DNA of 64,000 nt from CAYLNL01 sp964385175 (GCA_964385175.1 CAYLNL010000001.1:124001-188000), one strand, 5' to 3'. Numbered from the stretch's first letter, positions 54,290 through 63,650 are shown. Numbers and translations are program-made. Notes: generated by a model from the letters alone, not told the origin.

Positions 54290-55339
54290 ATGATAGATTA
54301 CCTCGTGGTAGGCTCTGGAATAGCGGGAATGACCTTTTGCCATATCCTTCAACAACACCGCAAAACCTTTATAGTGTATGACGATGGCTCCCAGGCTGCT
54401 TCAACCGTCGCCGGCGGATTGTATAACCCCGTAGTGCTCAAACGCTTTACACCAGTGTGGAAAGCCTCAGAATTCATGGAAAGCGCCAACTCTTTTTATG
54501 AACACTGGGAACGCTGCAATCATGTAAACATCCATCAAAAAATACCAGTCTATCGCAGGCTCGCCTCCGTTCAAGAGCAAAATACCTGGTTTAAAGCTGC
54601 CGACAACCCCTCCCTTCAACCCTACCTGTCTGCCACCCTCCTTAAAAATACTAACCCCTCGCTAAACGCCCCCTTTTCATTAGGCGAAGTGTTGCAAACC
54701 GGCAAAATAGACATATCTCGCTGGCAGAAAACCAGTAAACAACAACTTCGGCAGGCAAACCTCCTCGTAGAAGAACAATTTGACTATAACCTCCTTCAAC
54801 CGCTTCAGGGTGAAATTCGCTACAAAACAATACACACCAAAAATATTGTCTTCTGCGAAGGCTTTGGCATGCACCACAACCCCTTTTTCAGGTATTTACC
54901 CCTACAAGGCGTAAAAGGAGAACTCCTCACCATACAAGCCCCCCGGTTGCAGCTACAGCAAGTTATAAAATCTTCCATTTTTATAATTCCCCTCGGGAAT
55001 AACCTATACAAAGTGGGCGCCACCTATGATTGGAACGACAAAACCCAAACCCCTACCCCCCAGGCGCGCCAACACATACTTACCGAACTAAAAACCCTTA
55101 TAAACTGCCCATTCAAAATAACCTGCCAGGAAGCCGGCATTCGCCCTACAGTTATAGACAGGAGGCCTCTGGCAGGAATGCACCCTATATATAAGAACCT
55201 TCACATTCTTAACGGGTTGGGAACCCGCGGCGTGCTAATAGCCCCTTTGGTAGCTCACCAACTATATAATTATATAGAAAACCGCATACCGATGCCCGAT
55301 GAAATAGATATTCGCAGGTTTGAAAAAATGAATCTTTAA
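54290..55339 (+). CDS. FAD-dependent oxidoreductase (DAO family)
   Basis: 349 residues of the D-amino-acid-oxidase/glycine-oxidase fold. The FAD-binding start is YLVVGSGIAGMTFCH (4-18), with GGLYNPVVLKR near 44-54 and the C-terminal GIRPTVIDRRPLAGMHP and NGLGTRGVLIAPLVAH blocks. No signal peptide. Substrate unknown; homologues are seen next to gldN in other flavobacteria. A near-consensus TATTTTTA (54278-54285) sits 4 nt before the ATG, just after the gld terminator, so it is probably transcribed separately. Confidence 0.85.
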   Translation: MIDYLVVGSGIAGMTFCHILQQHRKTFIVYDDGSQAASTVAGGLYNPVVLKRFTPVWKASEFMESANSFYEHWERCNHVNIHQKIPVYRRLASVQEQNTWFKAADNPSLQPYLSATLLKNTNPSLNAPFSLGEVLQTGKIDISRWQKTSKQQLRQANLLVEEQFDYNLLQPLQGEIRYKTIHTKNIVFCEGFGMHHNPFFRYLPLQGVKGELLTIQAPRLQLQQVIKSSIFIIPLGNNLYKVGATYDWNDKTQTPTPQARQHILTELKTLINCPFKITCQEAGIRPTVIDRRPLAGMHPIYKNLHILNGLGTRGVLIAPLVAHQLYNYIENRIPMPDEIDIRRFEKMNL

Positions 55340-55368
55340 CAAAAAACCATCACCCTCCCTCTTGGAAC

Positions 55369-55404
55369 GGTTTCGTATGCGTGCACAGGCGCGCATACGA
55401 AACC
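55369..55404. repeat. 13-bp perfect inverted repeat downstream of the oxidoreductase
   Basis: GGTTTCGTATGCG (55369-55381) pairs exactly with CGCATACGAAACC (55392-55404) around a 10-nt loop containing GCACAGG. No T-run follows. It is the only striking structure in the 342-bp gap from 55340 to 55681, apart from the rpsP promoter. It may be a terminator or a REP-like element. Confidence 0.6.
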
Positions 55405-55622
55405 AGGTACATGAACGAGCTAAAAACTTCTCGCTGGTGAAAGCGCCTACACTTGTGCCCTTCCAAAATATATTGCAACAGGCAAGAATAAATATAAAAA
55501 CAAATACCCCATAACCGGAAAAATAACCCCCATAAACCTCCCACAAGCTATGAGACTTCTTCTTAGTTTAAGATATATACACAAAAATTTCATCGCCCAA
55601 CAATATAATTATAAAAATGATG

Positions 55623-55630
55623 TATATTTG
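55623..55630 (+). promoter_or_regulatory. -7 promoter element for rpsP-rimM
   Basis: TATATTTG (exact TAnnTTTG), 51 nt before the rpsP ATG at 55682. The intervening leader may carry regulation, but no clear structure is seen. Confidence 0.5.
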
Positions 55631-55681
55631 CACCCTCAAAAATAATAACCAAGGTCGAGAACCTTACTTATACATAAATGT

Positions 55682-56227
55682 ATGCCCGTTAGAATACGAC
55701 TTCAAAGACACGGTAAAAAAGGAAAACCCTTTTATTGGATTGTAGCTGCCGACTCCCGCGCCAGCCGCGATGGCAAATACCTCGAAAAATTGGGAACCTA
55801 CAACCCTAATACCAACCCCGCCCAGATAGACCTAAACGCCGACTCATCTTTACAATGGCTTAAAAATGGCGCTCAGCCTTCTGAAACCGCACGGAGAATA
55901 CTCTCCTACAAAGGCGTATTGCTTAAGTTTCATTTATGGGGCGGTATCGCCAAAGGCGCCATTACAGAAGAACAGGCAGAAGCCAGGTTCCAGGAATGGT
56001 TAGAGGCGAAAACCCAGAAAATAGAAACCAAAAAAACTACCCTCGCCCAAACAAAAGCCCAGGCAAAAGCCAAAGCCCTAAAAGCTGAACAAGAAGCCAG
56101 CGATAAGCGTAAAGCAGCCACTGAAAATGAACCAGCTGAAGCTCCTTCTGCCGAAGCCCCTGCTCAGGAAGAGATGGCGCCCGAAAATATCGCAACCGGG
56201 CCAACCGGTGAAAATACACAGGTATAA
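55682..56227 (+). CDS. rpsP: Ribosomal protein S16 with long C-terminal tail
   Basis: 181 residues. The first ~80 are canonical S16 (MPVRIRLQRHGKKGKPFYWIVA, then DSRASRDGKYLEKLGTYNPN). The rest is a low-complexity tail rich in K, A, E and Q. It is basic and helical around 110-140, and acidic with Pro, Glu and Ala at the end (EAPSAEAPAQEEMAPEN). Extended S16 proteins are usual in Bacteroidota. It starts the rpsP-rimM pair. Confidence 0.95.
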   Translation: MPVRIRLQRHGKKGKPFYWIVAADSRASRDGKYLEKLGTYNPNTNPAQIDLNADSSLQWLKNGAQPSETARRILSYKGVLLKFHLWGGIAKGAITEEQAEARFQEWLEAKTQKIETKKTTLAQTKAQAKAKALKAEQEASDKRKAATENEPAEAPSAEAPAQEEMAPENIATGPTGENTQV

Positions 56228-56235
56228 ACCCTTCC

Positions 56236-56769
56236 ATGAGAAAAGAAGAATGCTTCTATCTCGGAAAAATTGTTCGGAAATACAGCTATAAAGGAGAAGT
56301 AGTAGCCAAATTAGATACCGATACACCCGAAGCGTATCAACACCTCAAATCTGTCTTTGTTGAAATAAAAGACCATCTCGTTCCCTTAGCTATTGCCCGC
56401 TCCTCCCTCCACAAAGCCAATTTACTCCGCATTCAGTTTCAAGATACCCATACCGAGGCTCAAGCCGCCCATCTCGTAGGATGCGAACTCTACCTCCCCC
56501 TCACCATGCTACCCAAACTTAGCGACCGCCAGTTCTATTTTCACGAAATTATAGGTTTCACTGTAGAAGACACCCATTACGGCTATATAGGTATTGTGTA
56601 TGGTGTAAACGACTCCACGCCACAAGCCCTCTTAGAAGTGCAAAAAGAAAACAAGCAACTTTTTATTCCTATAACAGACCATCTCGTAAAAAAAATAGAC
56701 CGGAATAATAAAAAAATAAAAATAGAAGCCCCCGAAGGACTAATTGATTTATATTTGAACCACGCATAA
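56236..56769 (+). CDS. rimM: Ribosome maturation factor RimM
   Basis: 177 residues assisting 30S maturation. The N-terminal domain starts CFYLGKIVRKYSYKGEVVAKLDTD (the GKI...G..G motif) and the C-terminal PRC-barrel begins around FYFHEIIGFTVED and contains PITDHLVKKID. The D-rich G/A motif GCELYLPLTMLP fits. It lies 8 bp after rpsP. No trmD is next to it, unlike in many other phyla. Confidence 0.9.
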   Translation: MRKEECFYLGKIVRKYSYKGEVVAKLDTDTPEAYQHLKSVFVEIKDHLVPLAIARSSLHKANLLRIQFQDTHTEAQAAHLVGCELYLPLTMLPKLSDRQFYFHEIIGFTVEDTHYGYIGIVYGVNDSTPQALLEVQKENKQLFIPITDHLVKKIDRNNKKIKIEAPEGLIDLYLNHA

Positions 56770-56811
56770 AAGCATTTTTATACTATTAAAATACTAAATG
56801 TTACGTATCCT

Positions 56812-57990
56812 ATGAAACCCGATTTGTTTGAAGCCCCCGACTATTATAACCTGGACGAATTGCTCAGCGAAGAACATAAATTAGTACGCACCGCCACCCG
56901 TGAGTGGGTTAAACGCACCGTCTCGCCCATCATAGAAGAATATGCCCAACGCGCTGAATTTCCCCATCAACTCCTGAAAGGACTTGCCGAAATTGGCGCC
57001 TTTGGCCCTTACATTCCCGAAGAATATGGTGGCGCAGGTTTAGACCAAATAAGTTATGGGCTTATGATGCAGGAAATAGAGCGCGGCGACAGTGGCATTC
57101 GCTCCACTGCTTCTGTACAATCTTCCTTAGTAATGTATCCTATCTGGAAATATGGTTCTGAGGAACAACGAAAAAAATACCTTCCCAAATTAGCCTCCGG
57201 TGAATGGATAGGTTGCTTTGGACTCACCGAACCCGATTTTGGCTCTAATCCCGGCGGAATGATTACTAATTTTAAAGACCGTGGCGACCACTACCTCTTG
57301 AACGGGTCTAAAATGTGGATTTCTAACGCTCCCTTCGCCCAGGTTGCCGTAGTATGGGCTAAAGATGAAGAAGGCAGGATACACGGACTCCTTGTGGAGC
57401 GAGGCATGGAAGGCTTCACCACTCCCGAGACCCATAACAAGTGGTCGCTGCGCGCATCTGCCACCGGCGAACTGTTATTTGACAATGTAAAAGTTCCTAA
57501 AAACAATATACTACCCAATAAATCTGGGTTAGGCGCCCCCTTAGGCTGTTTAGATTCTGCCCGGTATGGCATTGCCTGGGGTGCTATTGGCGCCGCTATG
57601 GATTGTTATGATACAGCCCTGCGCTATGCCAAACAACGCATCCAGTTCGATAAACCCATTGCCGCCACGCAACTCCAGCAAAAAAAACTGGCAGAAATGA
57701 TTACCGAAATCACAAAAGCCCAACTCCTTGCCTGGAGGCTTGGTGTATTGAGAAATGAGAATAAAGCCACCACTGCCCAGATTTCCTTGGCCAAGCGAAA
57801 TAATGTAGCCATGGCGCTCGATATAGCCCGCGAAGCCCGCCAGGTAATAGGCGCCATGGGTATTACGAGCGAATACAGCATTATGCGCCATATCATGAAT
57901 TTAGAAAGCGTTATCACCTACGAAGGAACCCATGATATTCACCTTCTCATCACCGGGCAAGACATAACCGGCTTTCCGGCATACAGGTAG
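56812..57990 (+). CDS. Acyl-CoA dehydrogenase (glutaryl-CoA dehydrogenase-like)
   Basis: 392 residues, a flavoenzyme of the acyl-CoA dehydrogenase family. CFGLTEPDFGSNPGGM near 141-156 and MWISNAPFAQVAVVWAK follow the FAD-binding layout. The catalytic glutamate lies in VITYEGTHDIH near the end, in the glutaryl-CoA/isovaleryl-type position. RDGDSGIRS-type sequence (ERGDSGIRSTASVQSSL) strongly resembles GcdH. A role in lysine or tryptophan breakdown via glutaryl-CoA is plausible but not proven. It lies 42 bp after rimM. Confidence 0.87.
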   Translation: MKPDLFEAPDYYNLDELLSEEHKLVRTATREWVKRTVSPIIEEYAQRAEFPHQLLKGLAEIGAFGPYIPEEYGGAGLDQISYGLMMQEIERGDSGIRSTASVQSSLVMYPIWKYGSEEQRKKYLPKLASGEWIGCFGLTEPDFGSNPGGMITNFKDRGDHYLLNGSKMWISNAPFAQVAVVWAKDEEGRIHGLLVERGMEGFTTPETHNKWSLRASATGELLFDNVKVPKNNILPNKSGLGAPLGCLDSARYGIAWGAIGAAMDCYDTALRYAKQRIQFDKPIAATQLQQKKLAEMITEITKAQLLAWRLGVLRNENKATTAQISLAKRNNVAMALDIAREARQVIGAMGITSEYSIMRHIMNLESVITYEGTHDIHLLITGQDITGFPAYR

Positions 57991-58040
57991 TGAAAAAACC
58001 GTCTCGTATCATAATATTCTAAAAATTGTACCTTTAGGCT

Positions 58041-58520
58041 ATGAAAAAGTATAGCCTTTTTTTCCTTTTTTTCTCCCTCCTTTCCTGCGACCTGTTTACC
58101 CATAACCGTACACCCCCGGAAAAAATAGCGGCAGAGGAGCTAAAAACTATTAACTGGAAAGAAATAGACCAATACCCCTTGTTTAGAAACTGCGACGAAA
58201 CAGCAGATAAGGCCCAACAAAAACAATGCTTTGAAACCACTTTTGCCATTGCATTTTCAGAAGCCTTGCAACAACAACCCATAAAAATTAACCATTCTGC
58301 GCCCGATACCCTCTGGATAGAATTACTCGTGAGCCCTGCCGGTAAAGTAGAACTGATAAAAATTGAAAAGATAGATAATTTTAAAACAGAAGATATTTCC
58401 AAGATAGATAGCATTGTGAAAAATAGCCTCAGCCACCTGCCATCTCTTTATCCCCCCCTAAAGCGAAATGTTCCCGTTGCTGCTAAATTTAGACTTCCCC
58501 TCGTGGTGAAGGTAGAATAA
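58041..58520 (+). CDS. Small lipoprotein with TonB-C-like domain
   Basis: 159 residues. Signal MKKYSLFFLFFSLLSC with the lipidated cysteine at C16. The remainder has the pattern YPLF..C (residues about 49-54) followed by KQQKQCFETTF, the paired-cysteine motif seen in Bacteroidota TonB C-terminal-like proteins, then LWIELLVSPAGKVELIKIEK, a TonB-C-like strand. No TonB membrane anchor or proline linker is present, so it is not a classic TonB. A near-consensus TACCTTTA lies 4 nt before the ATG. Function unknown. Confidence 0.7.
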   Translation: MKKYSLFFLFFSLLSCDLFTHNRTPPEKIAAEELKTINWKEIDQYPLFRNCDETADKAQQKQCFETTFAIAFSEALQQQPIKINHSAPDTLWIELLVSPAGKVELIKIEKIDNFKTEDISKIDSIVKNSLSHLPSLYPPLKRNVPVAAKFRLPLVVKVE

Positions 58521-58537
58521 CATAACGTATATAAAAC

Positions 58538-59101
58538 ATGAACCATTCAATCCACGAAAGAATAATACTTGGCATAGACCCCGGAACCACCATTATGGGT
58601 TTTGGGCTGATAAAAATTCTTGGAAAGCAAGTAGAGTTTTTACAACTCAATGAATTACAGCTTAAAAAATATGAAGACCCCTATTTAAAATTAAAAATTA
58701 TATTCGAGCGCACCCTGCACCTTATAGAAACCTACCAGCCCGATGAAATAGCTATTGAAGCCCCGTTTTACGGAAAAAATGTACAATCCATGCTAAAACT
58801 GGGAAGAGCCCAGGGAGTAGCTATGGCAGCAGGTCTGTCGCGCCAGATACCCATTACCGAATATTCGCCCCGTAAAATAAAATTAGCCATCACGGGAAAC
58901 GGGAATGCCAGCAAAGAACAAGTGGCAAAAATGCTCCAAACCCTCTTAACCCTAAAAGAAATGCCACGTAACTTAGATGCTACCGATGCCCTGGCAGCGG
59001 CGGTATGCCATTTTTTCAATTCAGGAAAGCCCCAAACTACCAAATCTTATACTAATTGGGAGAGTTTTGTGAAACAACACGAGGAGAGAGTAAAAAAATA
59101 G
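58538..59101 (+). CDS. ruvC: Holliday junction resolvase RuvC
   Basis: 187 residues of the RuvC RNase H-like fold. The acidic catalytic residues are D14 in LGIDPGTTIMGFG, E71 in AIEAPFYGKN, and the D-x-x-D pair in LDATDALAAAVCH. The length suits RuvC, with a slightly longer C-terminus. It cleaves Holliday junctions made by RuvAB. It is 17 bp after the small lipoprotein gene. Confidence 0.95.
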   Translation: MNHSIHERIILGIDPGTTIMGFGLIKILGKQVEFLQLNELQLKKYEDPYLKLKIIFERTLHLIETYQPDEIAIEAPFYGKNVQSMLKLGRAQGVAMAAGLSRQIPITEYSPRKIKLAITGNGNASKEQVAKMLQTLLTLKEMPRNLDATDALAAAVCHFFNSGKPQTTKSYTNWESFVKQHEERVKK

Positions 59102-59129
59102 CAGTCTCAAATTTTTTCAAACTAAGGGT

Positions 59130-59169
59130 AGCTTCGCCCACGCACAGGTATGCCCGCATGCGAGCTTTT
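59130..59169 (+). terminator. Possible terminator after ruvC, sharing a loop motif with the 55.4-kb hairpin
   Basis: AGCTTCGC (59130-59137) can pair with GCGAGCT (59160-59166) with one bulge, followed by TTTATT. The loop contains GCACAGG, as does the loop of the hairpin at 55369-55404. Confidence 0.4.
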
Positions 59170-59251
59170 ATTCCATTCTCTTCTCCTTAGCGCCTTCTCG
59201 TAATTTTATTTCCCCAAAACTGCCAACCCCAAAAGATTTCTCGCTCTCCAC

Positions 59252-60046
59252 TCAGGCAGCCGAGATAGCTACCACCAACCCCTCGCTTCCCCGTACACTA
59301 CACACTATCCCATCTTCAAAAATAAGGTATTGCCCTTTAATGCCCTTTAATACTCCCTCATACCGGCGTGTTTTTTCTAAATCTAACGACCGTACTTTTG
59401 TTGGGTAGTGCAATACAGGATACGAAATATCATAAATCTTACGGTTATTTACCAGGTAATAAGGTTTCACTTCCTCTGGCAGAAAATCATCTAACCGGTC
59501 TTTTTCCGCCACCAAATCTGCTTCCAGCGTTACATTCATAAGCATCTTTTGCCAGGAAGTTTTATCTGTAAGATGGGCTTTGAGCGCTACCTCTGTAATC
59601 CCTGCCAGGTAGCGGTTGGGAACTTCCAGCACTTCAATAGCCTGGTGCGCTCCCTGGTCTATCCAACGCGTAGGCACTTGCGATTTGCGCGTAACGCCTA
59701 CCTTGACATTGCTAGACAATGCCAGGTAAACAATATGAGGTTGCAACTGCATTTTCTTTTCAAACGCCAAATCCCGGTCTTCCTGGTTCAAATGAGCCTT
59801 ACTCAATTCAGGGCGTATTATCCATTCTCCCGCCTCGGGCGTTTTAAAAAAACAACTCTCACAAAATCCCTGTCGGTAAATAGGTTTATCTAAATGGCAA
59901 GCAAGACATTCATACCTCACAAAATCAATACAGATGCGCCTGTCTAATAATTGGTTAACATGAATAAAATTGTTTTTAAACACTAAAAAATAATTCACAG
60001 GCGTGGTAAACTCTGTTTCCATCTTACTTAAAACCCCTTCAAACAT
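59252..60046 (-). CDS. DUF2797 protein (zinc-binding, GIY-YIG-like core)
   Basis: 264 residues. A zinc-binding module of two C-x2-C pairs (ECLACH... and GFCESC) lies at about 46-70. A central region with YLALSSNVKVGVTRKSQVPTRW resembles the GIY-YIG-like fold as degenerate (the YLA...KVGVT segment). The C-terminal part is beta-rich. No function is established for the family. No signal, so cytosolic. It is divergent from the GH3 gene. Confidence 0.75.
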   Translation of the reverse strand: MFEGVLSKMETEFTTPVNYFLVFKNNFIHVNQLLDRRICIDFVRYECLACHLDKPIYRQGFCESCFFKTPEAGEWIIRPELSKAHLNQEDRDLAFEKKMQLQPHIVYLALSSNVKVGVTRKSQVPTRWIDQGAHQAIEVLEVPNRYLAGITEVALKAHLTDKTSWQKMLMNVTLEADLVAEKDRLDDFLPEEVKPYYLVNNRKIYDISYPVLHYPTKVRSLDLEKTRRYEGVLKGIKGQYLIFEDGIVCSVRGSEGLVVAISAA

Positions 60047-60089
60047 GTATAATTTTTTTCTATTTTAGCAGCTAAAGATACGATAAAAA

Positions 60090-61607
60090 ATGCCAATCCC
60101 CCTGTTTAACTCTGTTGCATCGTGGTTGCTGAAAAAACGCTATTACCAGATAGAGCTATTTTTAAAATACCCGGAAGAAGTACAATTAGAAGTATTAAAC
60201 CAGTTGCTTTTAGCTGCCCGGGACACCGAAATCGGGAAAAAACATGGCTTTGGAGATATCAATACCTATGAATTATACAAAGAACGGGTGCCGGTGTGCA
60301 CTTATGAAGACGTAGAACCCCTCATCTCCCGTTGTCGCAAAGGCGAGCAAAACCTATTCTGGCCCACGCCCATAAAATGGTTCGCCAAAAGCAGCGGCAC
60401 CACCAATGCCAGGAGCAAGTTTATCCCTGTTAGCAGCGAGGCTTTGGAAGACTGCCATTTTAAAGCCGGAAAAGACATGCTATCGCTCTATTTTAATAAT
60501 AATGAAAACTCCCGGCTCCTCAGCGGCAAAAGCTTGCGGTTGGGAGGAAGCCGTGAACGATATAACAGCCATGAGACTTTTTTTGGCGATTTGTCGGCCA
60601 TTCTTATAGACAATCTTCCCTTTTGGGCTGAACTGAGCAGTACCCCCAGTCAAAAAGTAGCATTGATGGACGAATGGGAAGCTAAAATGGAAGCTATTGT
60701 ACATGAAACCATGTCGGAAAATGTTACAGGTTTAGCCGGTGTGCCCTCCTGGATGTTGGTACTGCTCCATAAAGTACTGGAAAAAACAGGTAAAAGTCAT
60801 CTCCTGGAAATTTGGAGTAACCTGGAAGTATATTTTCACGGCGGAGTTAGCTTTGCCCCGTACCGCGAACAATATAAAAAACTGCTGCCTCGTGAAAATT
60901 TCCGGTATTATGAAATTTATAACGCTTCAGAAGGCTTTTTCGCTATCCAAGACCGGAACGATTCAGATGAGTTATTGCTGATGCTGGATTACGGGATTTT
61001 TTATGAATTTATTCCTATGGAAACCTTTGGTGCCCCCCAACAGCAAATCATCCCGTTATGGAAGGTAGAAAAAGATAAAAACTACGCCTTGGTTATCTCT
61101 ACCAACGCCGGTCTGTGGCGCTATCTCATTGGCGATACCATACGGTTTACCGATACCAGGCCCTACCGGATTAAAATAACCGGCAGAACAAAACATTATA
61201 TTAATGTATTTGGAGAAGAACTCATCGTGGAAAATGCTGAGGAAGCGCTATGGAGGGCTTGTAAAAAAACACAGAGCGAGGTGGCTGATTATACGGTAGC
61301 TCCTGTTTTTATGGAAGGCAAGCGAAAAGGAGCTCATGAGTGGCTTATAGAATTTACAACACCTCCCACAGATATAGCCTATTTTACAGAAGCCTTAGAT
61401 ACGGCGCTAAAATCGCTCAACTCAGATTATGAAGCGAAACGCTATCACAATATGACGCTTACTGAGCCGTTGATAAAAAAAGCGCGTAAAGGATTGTTCT
61501 ATGACTGGTTGAAGAAGAAAAACAAATTAGGCGGCCAACACAAAATTCCACGACTTTCTAACCAGCGTATCTACCTGGAAGAACTCTTAAAAATGAACGT
61601 CTCATAA
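60090..61607 (+). CDS. GH3 auxin-responsive-promoter family protein
   Basis: 505 residues matching the GH3 family of acyl-adenylate/thioester-forming-related (ANL) enzymes. The ATP loop is KSSGTTNARSKFIPVS (about 98-113). YNASEGFFAIQ near 281 fits the ANL A5 core, and YLIGDTIRFTDTRPYRIKITGR near 346-367 fits A7/A8. In plants GH3 proteins conjugate amino acids to acyl hormones; the bacterial substrate is unknown, so an acyl-amino acid ligase role is inference. The C-terminal domain is complete. It is divergent from DUF2797. Confidence 0.85.
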   Translation: MPIPLFNSVASWLLKKRYYQIELFLKYPEEVQLEVLNQLLLAARDTEIGKKHGFGDINTYELYKERVPVCTYEDVEPLISRCRKGEQNLFWPTPIKWFAKSSGTTNARSKFIPVSSEALEDCHFKAGKDMLSLYFNNNENSRLLSGKSLRLGGSRERYNSHETFFGDLSAILIDNLPFWAELSSTPSQKVALMDEWEAKMEAIVHETMSENVTGLAGVPSWMLVLLHKVLEKTGKSHLLEIWSNLEVYFHGGVSFAPYREQYKKLLPRENFRYYEIYNASEGFFAIQDRNDSDELLLMLDYGIFYEFIPMETFGAPQQQIIPLWKVEKDKNYALVISTNAGLWRYLIGDTIRFTDTRPYRIKITGRTKHYINVFGEELIVENAEEALWRACKKTQSEVADYTVAPVFMEGKRKGAHEWLIEFTTPPTDIAYFTEALDTALKSLNSDYEAKRYHNMTLTEPLIKKARKGLFYDWLKKKNKLGGQHKIPRLSNQRIYLEELLKMNVS

Positions 61608-61662
61608 TATACTTATCACCCTCTCAAAGCGGTACTTGTTTTCCCCTCAACCCGCATCTTTG

Positions 61663-61670
61663 TATCTTTG
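61663..61670 (+). promoter_or_regulatory. -7 promoter element for aspS
   Basis: TATCTTTG (exact TAnnTTTG), 19 nt before the ATG at 61690. A TTG at 61636 is a weak -33 candidate at 24 bp. The frame-compatible ATG at 61636 lies upstream of the promoter and is rejected. Confidence 0.55.
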
Positions 61671-61689
61671 CGCTTTAAAACCAGGTAGC

Positions 61690-63438
61690 ATGTACAGAAC
61701 ACATACTTGCGGAGCGCTTCGCCCGGAACATATACATCAAAAAGTTATTCTCTCCGGCTGGGTGCAAACCATACGGAATAAGGGTTTTATAATATGGATA
61801 GATGTGCGAGACCGTTATGGAATTACCCAGCTTGTTTTTGATGAGCAACGCAGCCCGAAAGAAGTATTTGAAAAAGCCGCTACACTGGGCAGGGAATATG
61901 TGATACAGGCCTCTGGGGTAGTTATTGAACGAGAATCTGGGAATGAGCAACTGCCTACCGGTGCCGTAGAAGTGTTGGTTTCTGAACTCACGGTTTTGAA
62001 TGCCGCCAAACTACCTCCTTTTACTATTGAAGATGAAACCGATGGAGGTGAAGACCTCCGCATGAAATATCGCTATTTAGATATTCGCCGAAACCCCGTA
62101 AAAAACAATCTTATTTTTCGGCACCAGGTTGCTATGGAAACCCGCGCCTACCTGGCTGCTAATGATTTTATAGAGGTAGAAACCCCCTACCTTATAAAAT
62201 CTACTCCCGAGGGCGCCCGCGATTTTGTGGTGCCCTCGCGCCTGCACACAGGAGAGTTTTATGCACTCCCCCAATCTCCTCAAACGTTTAAACAATTATT
62301 AATGGTAGCGGGCATGGATAGGTATTTCCAAATTGTACGCTGTTTTCGGGATGAGGATTTGCGGGCAGACCGCCAGCCAGAGTTTACGCAGATAGATTGT
62401 GAGATGGCTTTTGTGGAGCAAAACGATATTTTAACTATGTTCGAAGGGCTGTTGCGCCATTTACTTATAACTATCCGGGGAGTAAATCTGGGTGCATTTC
62501 CGAGAATAACCTACGAGGAGGCGATGCAAAAATATGGAAGCGATAAACCGGATATTCGGTTTGGAATGACGTTTTGTGAATTGAATGAGGTAGCGAAGCA
62601 CCGGGATTTTGCCCTATTTAATGAGGTGCAATTGGTGGTAGGAATAGCGGTTCCGGGAGGCGCTTCTTATACCCGTAAAGAAATAGATGCACTAACAGAT
62701 TGGGTGAAACGCCCCCAGGTAGGCGCTTCGGGTTTAGTTTATGTAAGATGTCTTGAAGATGGCACGTATAAATCGTCTGTCGATAAATTTTATACGGAAG
62801 AAGACCTGGCTCAGTGGGCGAAAAGTATGGGCGCTAAACCGGGGGATATACTTTTAATTCTCTCTGGGGAAACCCATAAAACCCGCCTCCGCTTAGGAGC
62901 TTTGCGAATGGAACTGGCGCAGCGCATGGGCTTGCGCAAGCCCGATGTGTTTGCGGCTTTGTGGGTAGTAGATTTTCCGTTATTGGAGTGGGATGAAGCT
63001 ACGCAGCGTTTCCACGCTATGCACCACCCCTTCACGGCGCCCAAGCCAGAGGAGGTGGCTTTGCTGGAAACCGCCCCGGGGACTGTAAAGGCAAATGCGT
63101 ATGATTTGGTGCTCAATGGGAATGAAATAGGAGGCGGTTCCATACGAATTCACGATAAAGCGCTGCAAAGTCGTCTTTTCTCGCTTCTTGGCTTCACTCC
63201 TGCGCAGGCAGAGGCGCAATTCGGGTTTTTAATGAACGCATTCCAGTATGGCGCTCCGCCCCATGGCGGTATTGCCTTCGGGTTAGACCGCCTTACCGCT
63301 ATTTTGGGAGGGCAGGAAACCATCCGGGATTTTATTGCCTTTCCTAAAAATAATGCCGGGCGCGATGTAATGATAAACGCTCCTTCTCTTATTGATGAGG
63401 AACAGTTGCGGGAGCTGCATTTGCAAATTGATAGATGA
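61690..63438 (+). CDS. aspS: Aspartyl-tRNA synthetase
   Basis: 582 residues of a class IIb synthetase. The N-terminal OB-fold anticodon domain (HTCGALRPEHIHQKVILSGW, NKGFIIWIDVRDRYG) is followed by motif 2 RCFRDEDLRADRQPEFTQID, a GAD insertion (~300-420), the flipping loop and motif 3 FGLDRLTAILGG near the end. DFVVPSR and YALPQSPQTFKQLLM show the bacterial form. Whether it is discriminating or non-discriminating cannot be told. The start MYRTHTCGALRP is preferred, supported by the -7 box. It overlaps the next small gene by 4 bp. Confidence 0.96.
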   Translation: MYRTHTCGALRPEHIHQKVILSGWVQTIRNKGFIIWIDVRDRYGITQLVFDEQRSPKEVFEKAATLGREYVIQASGVVIERESGNEQLPTGAVEVLVSELTVLNAAKLPPFTIEDETDGGEDLRMKYRYLDIRRNPVKNNLIFRHQVAMETRAYLAANDFIEVETPYLIKSTPEGARDFVVPSRLHTGEFYALPQSPQTFKQLLMVAGMDRYFQIVRCFRDEDLRADRQPEFTQIDCEMAFVEQNDILTMFEGLLRHLLITIRGVNLGAFPRITYEEAMQKYGSDKPDIRFGMTFCELNEVAKHRDFALFNEVQLVVGIAVPGGASYTRKEIDALTDWVKRPQVGASGLVYVRCLEDGTYKSSVDKFYTEEDLAQWAKSMGAKPGDILLILSGETHKTRLRLGALRMELAQRMGLRKPDVFAALWVVDFPLLEWDEATQRFHAMHHPFTAPKPEEVALLETAPGTVKANAYDLVLNGNEIGGGSIRIHDKALQSRLFSLLGFTPAQAEAQFGFLMNAFQYGAPPHGGIAFGLDRLTAILGGQETIRDFIAFPKNNAGRDVMINAPSLIDEEQLRELHLQIDR

Positions 63439-63650
63439 AAACAAGTATAAAAATTTTAGCTATTGCTGTTGTAGCGGCTATCGCTACAGGCTACTTTTTT
63501 AAAAGCCGTGATTATACCTTAACCGGCGACCGTATTATTGGAATAGCTATCCTGGCGCTTGCCTTTATAGTGATGCCGCTTTTTATTTTTTACCGGTACA
63601 GGAATAAGAAAGTTAGCGATTATTTTTTTCGCCCTAAAAAAAGAGAATAA
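63435..63650 (+). CDS. Small two-helix membrane protein
   Basis: 71 residues with two hydrophobic helices (about 5-22 and 36-54) and a basic tail (YRYRNKKVSDYFFRPKKRE). A short loop (KSRDYTLTGDRI) links the helices. Overlaps the aspS end by ATGA. Small membrane proteins of this look follow aspS in related genomes in my recollection; the function is unknown. Confidence 0.75.
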   Translation: MKTSIKILAIAVVAAIATGYFFKSRDYTLTGDRIIGIAILALAFIVMPLFIFYRYRNKKVSDYFFRPKKRE

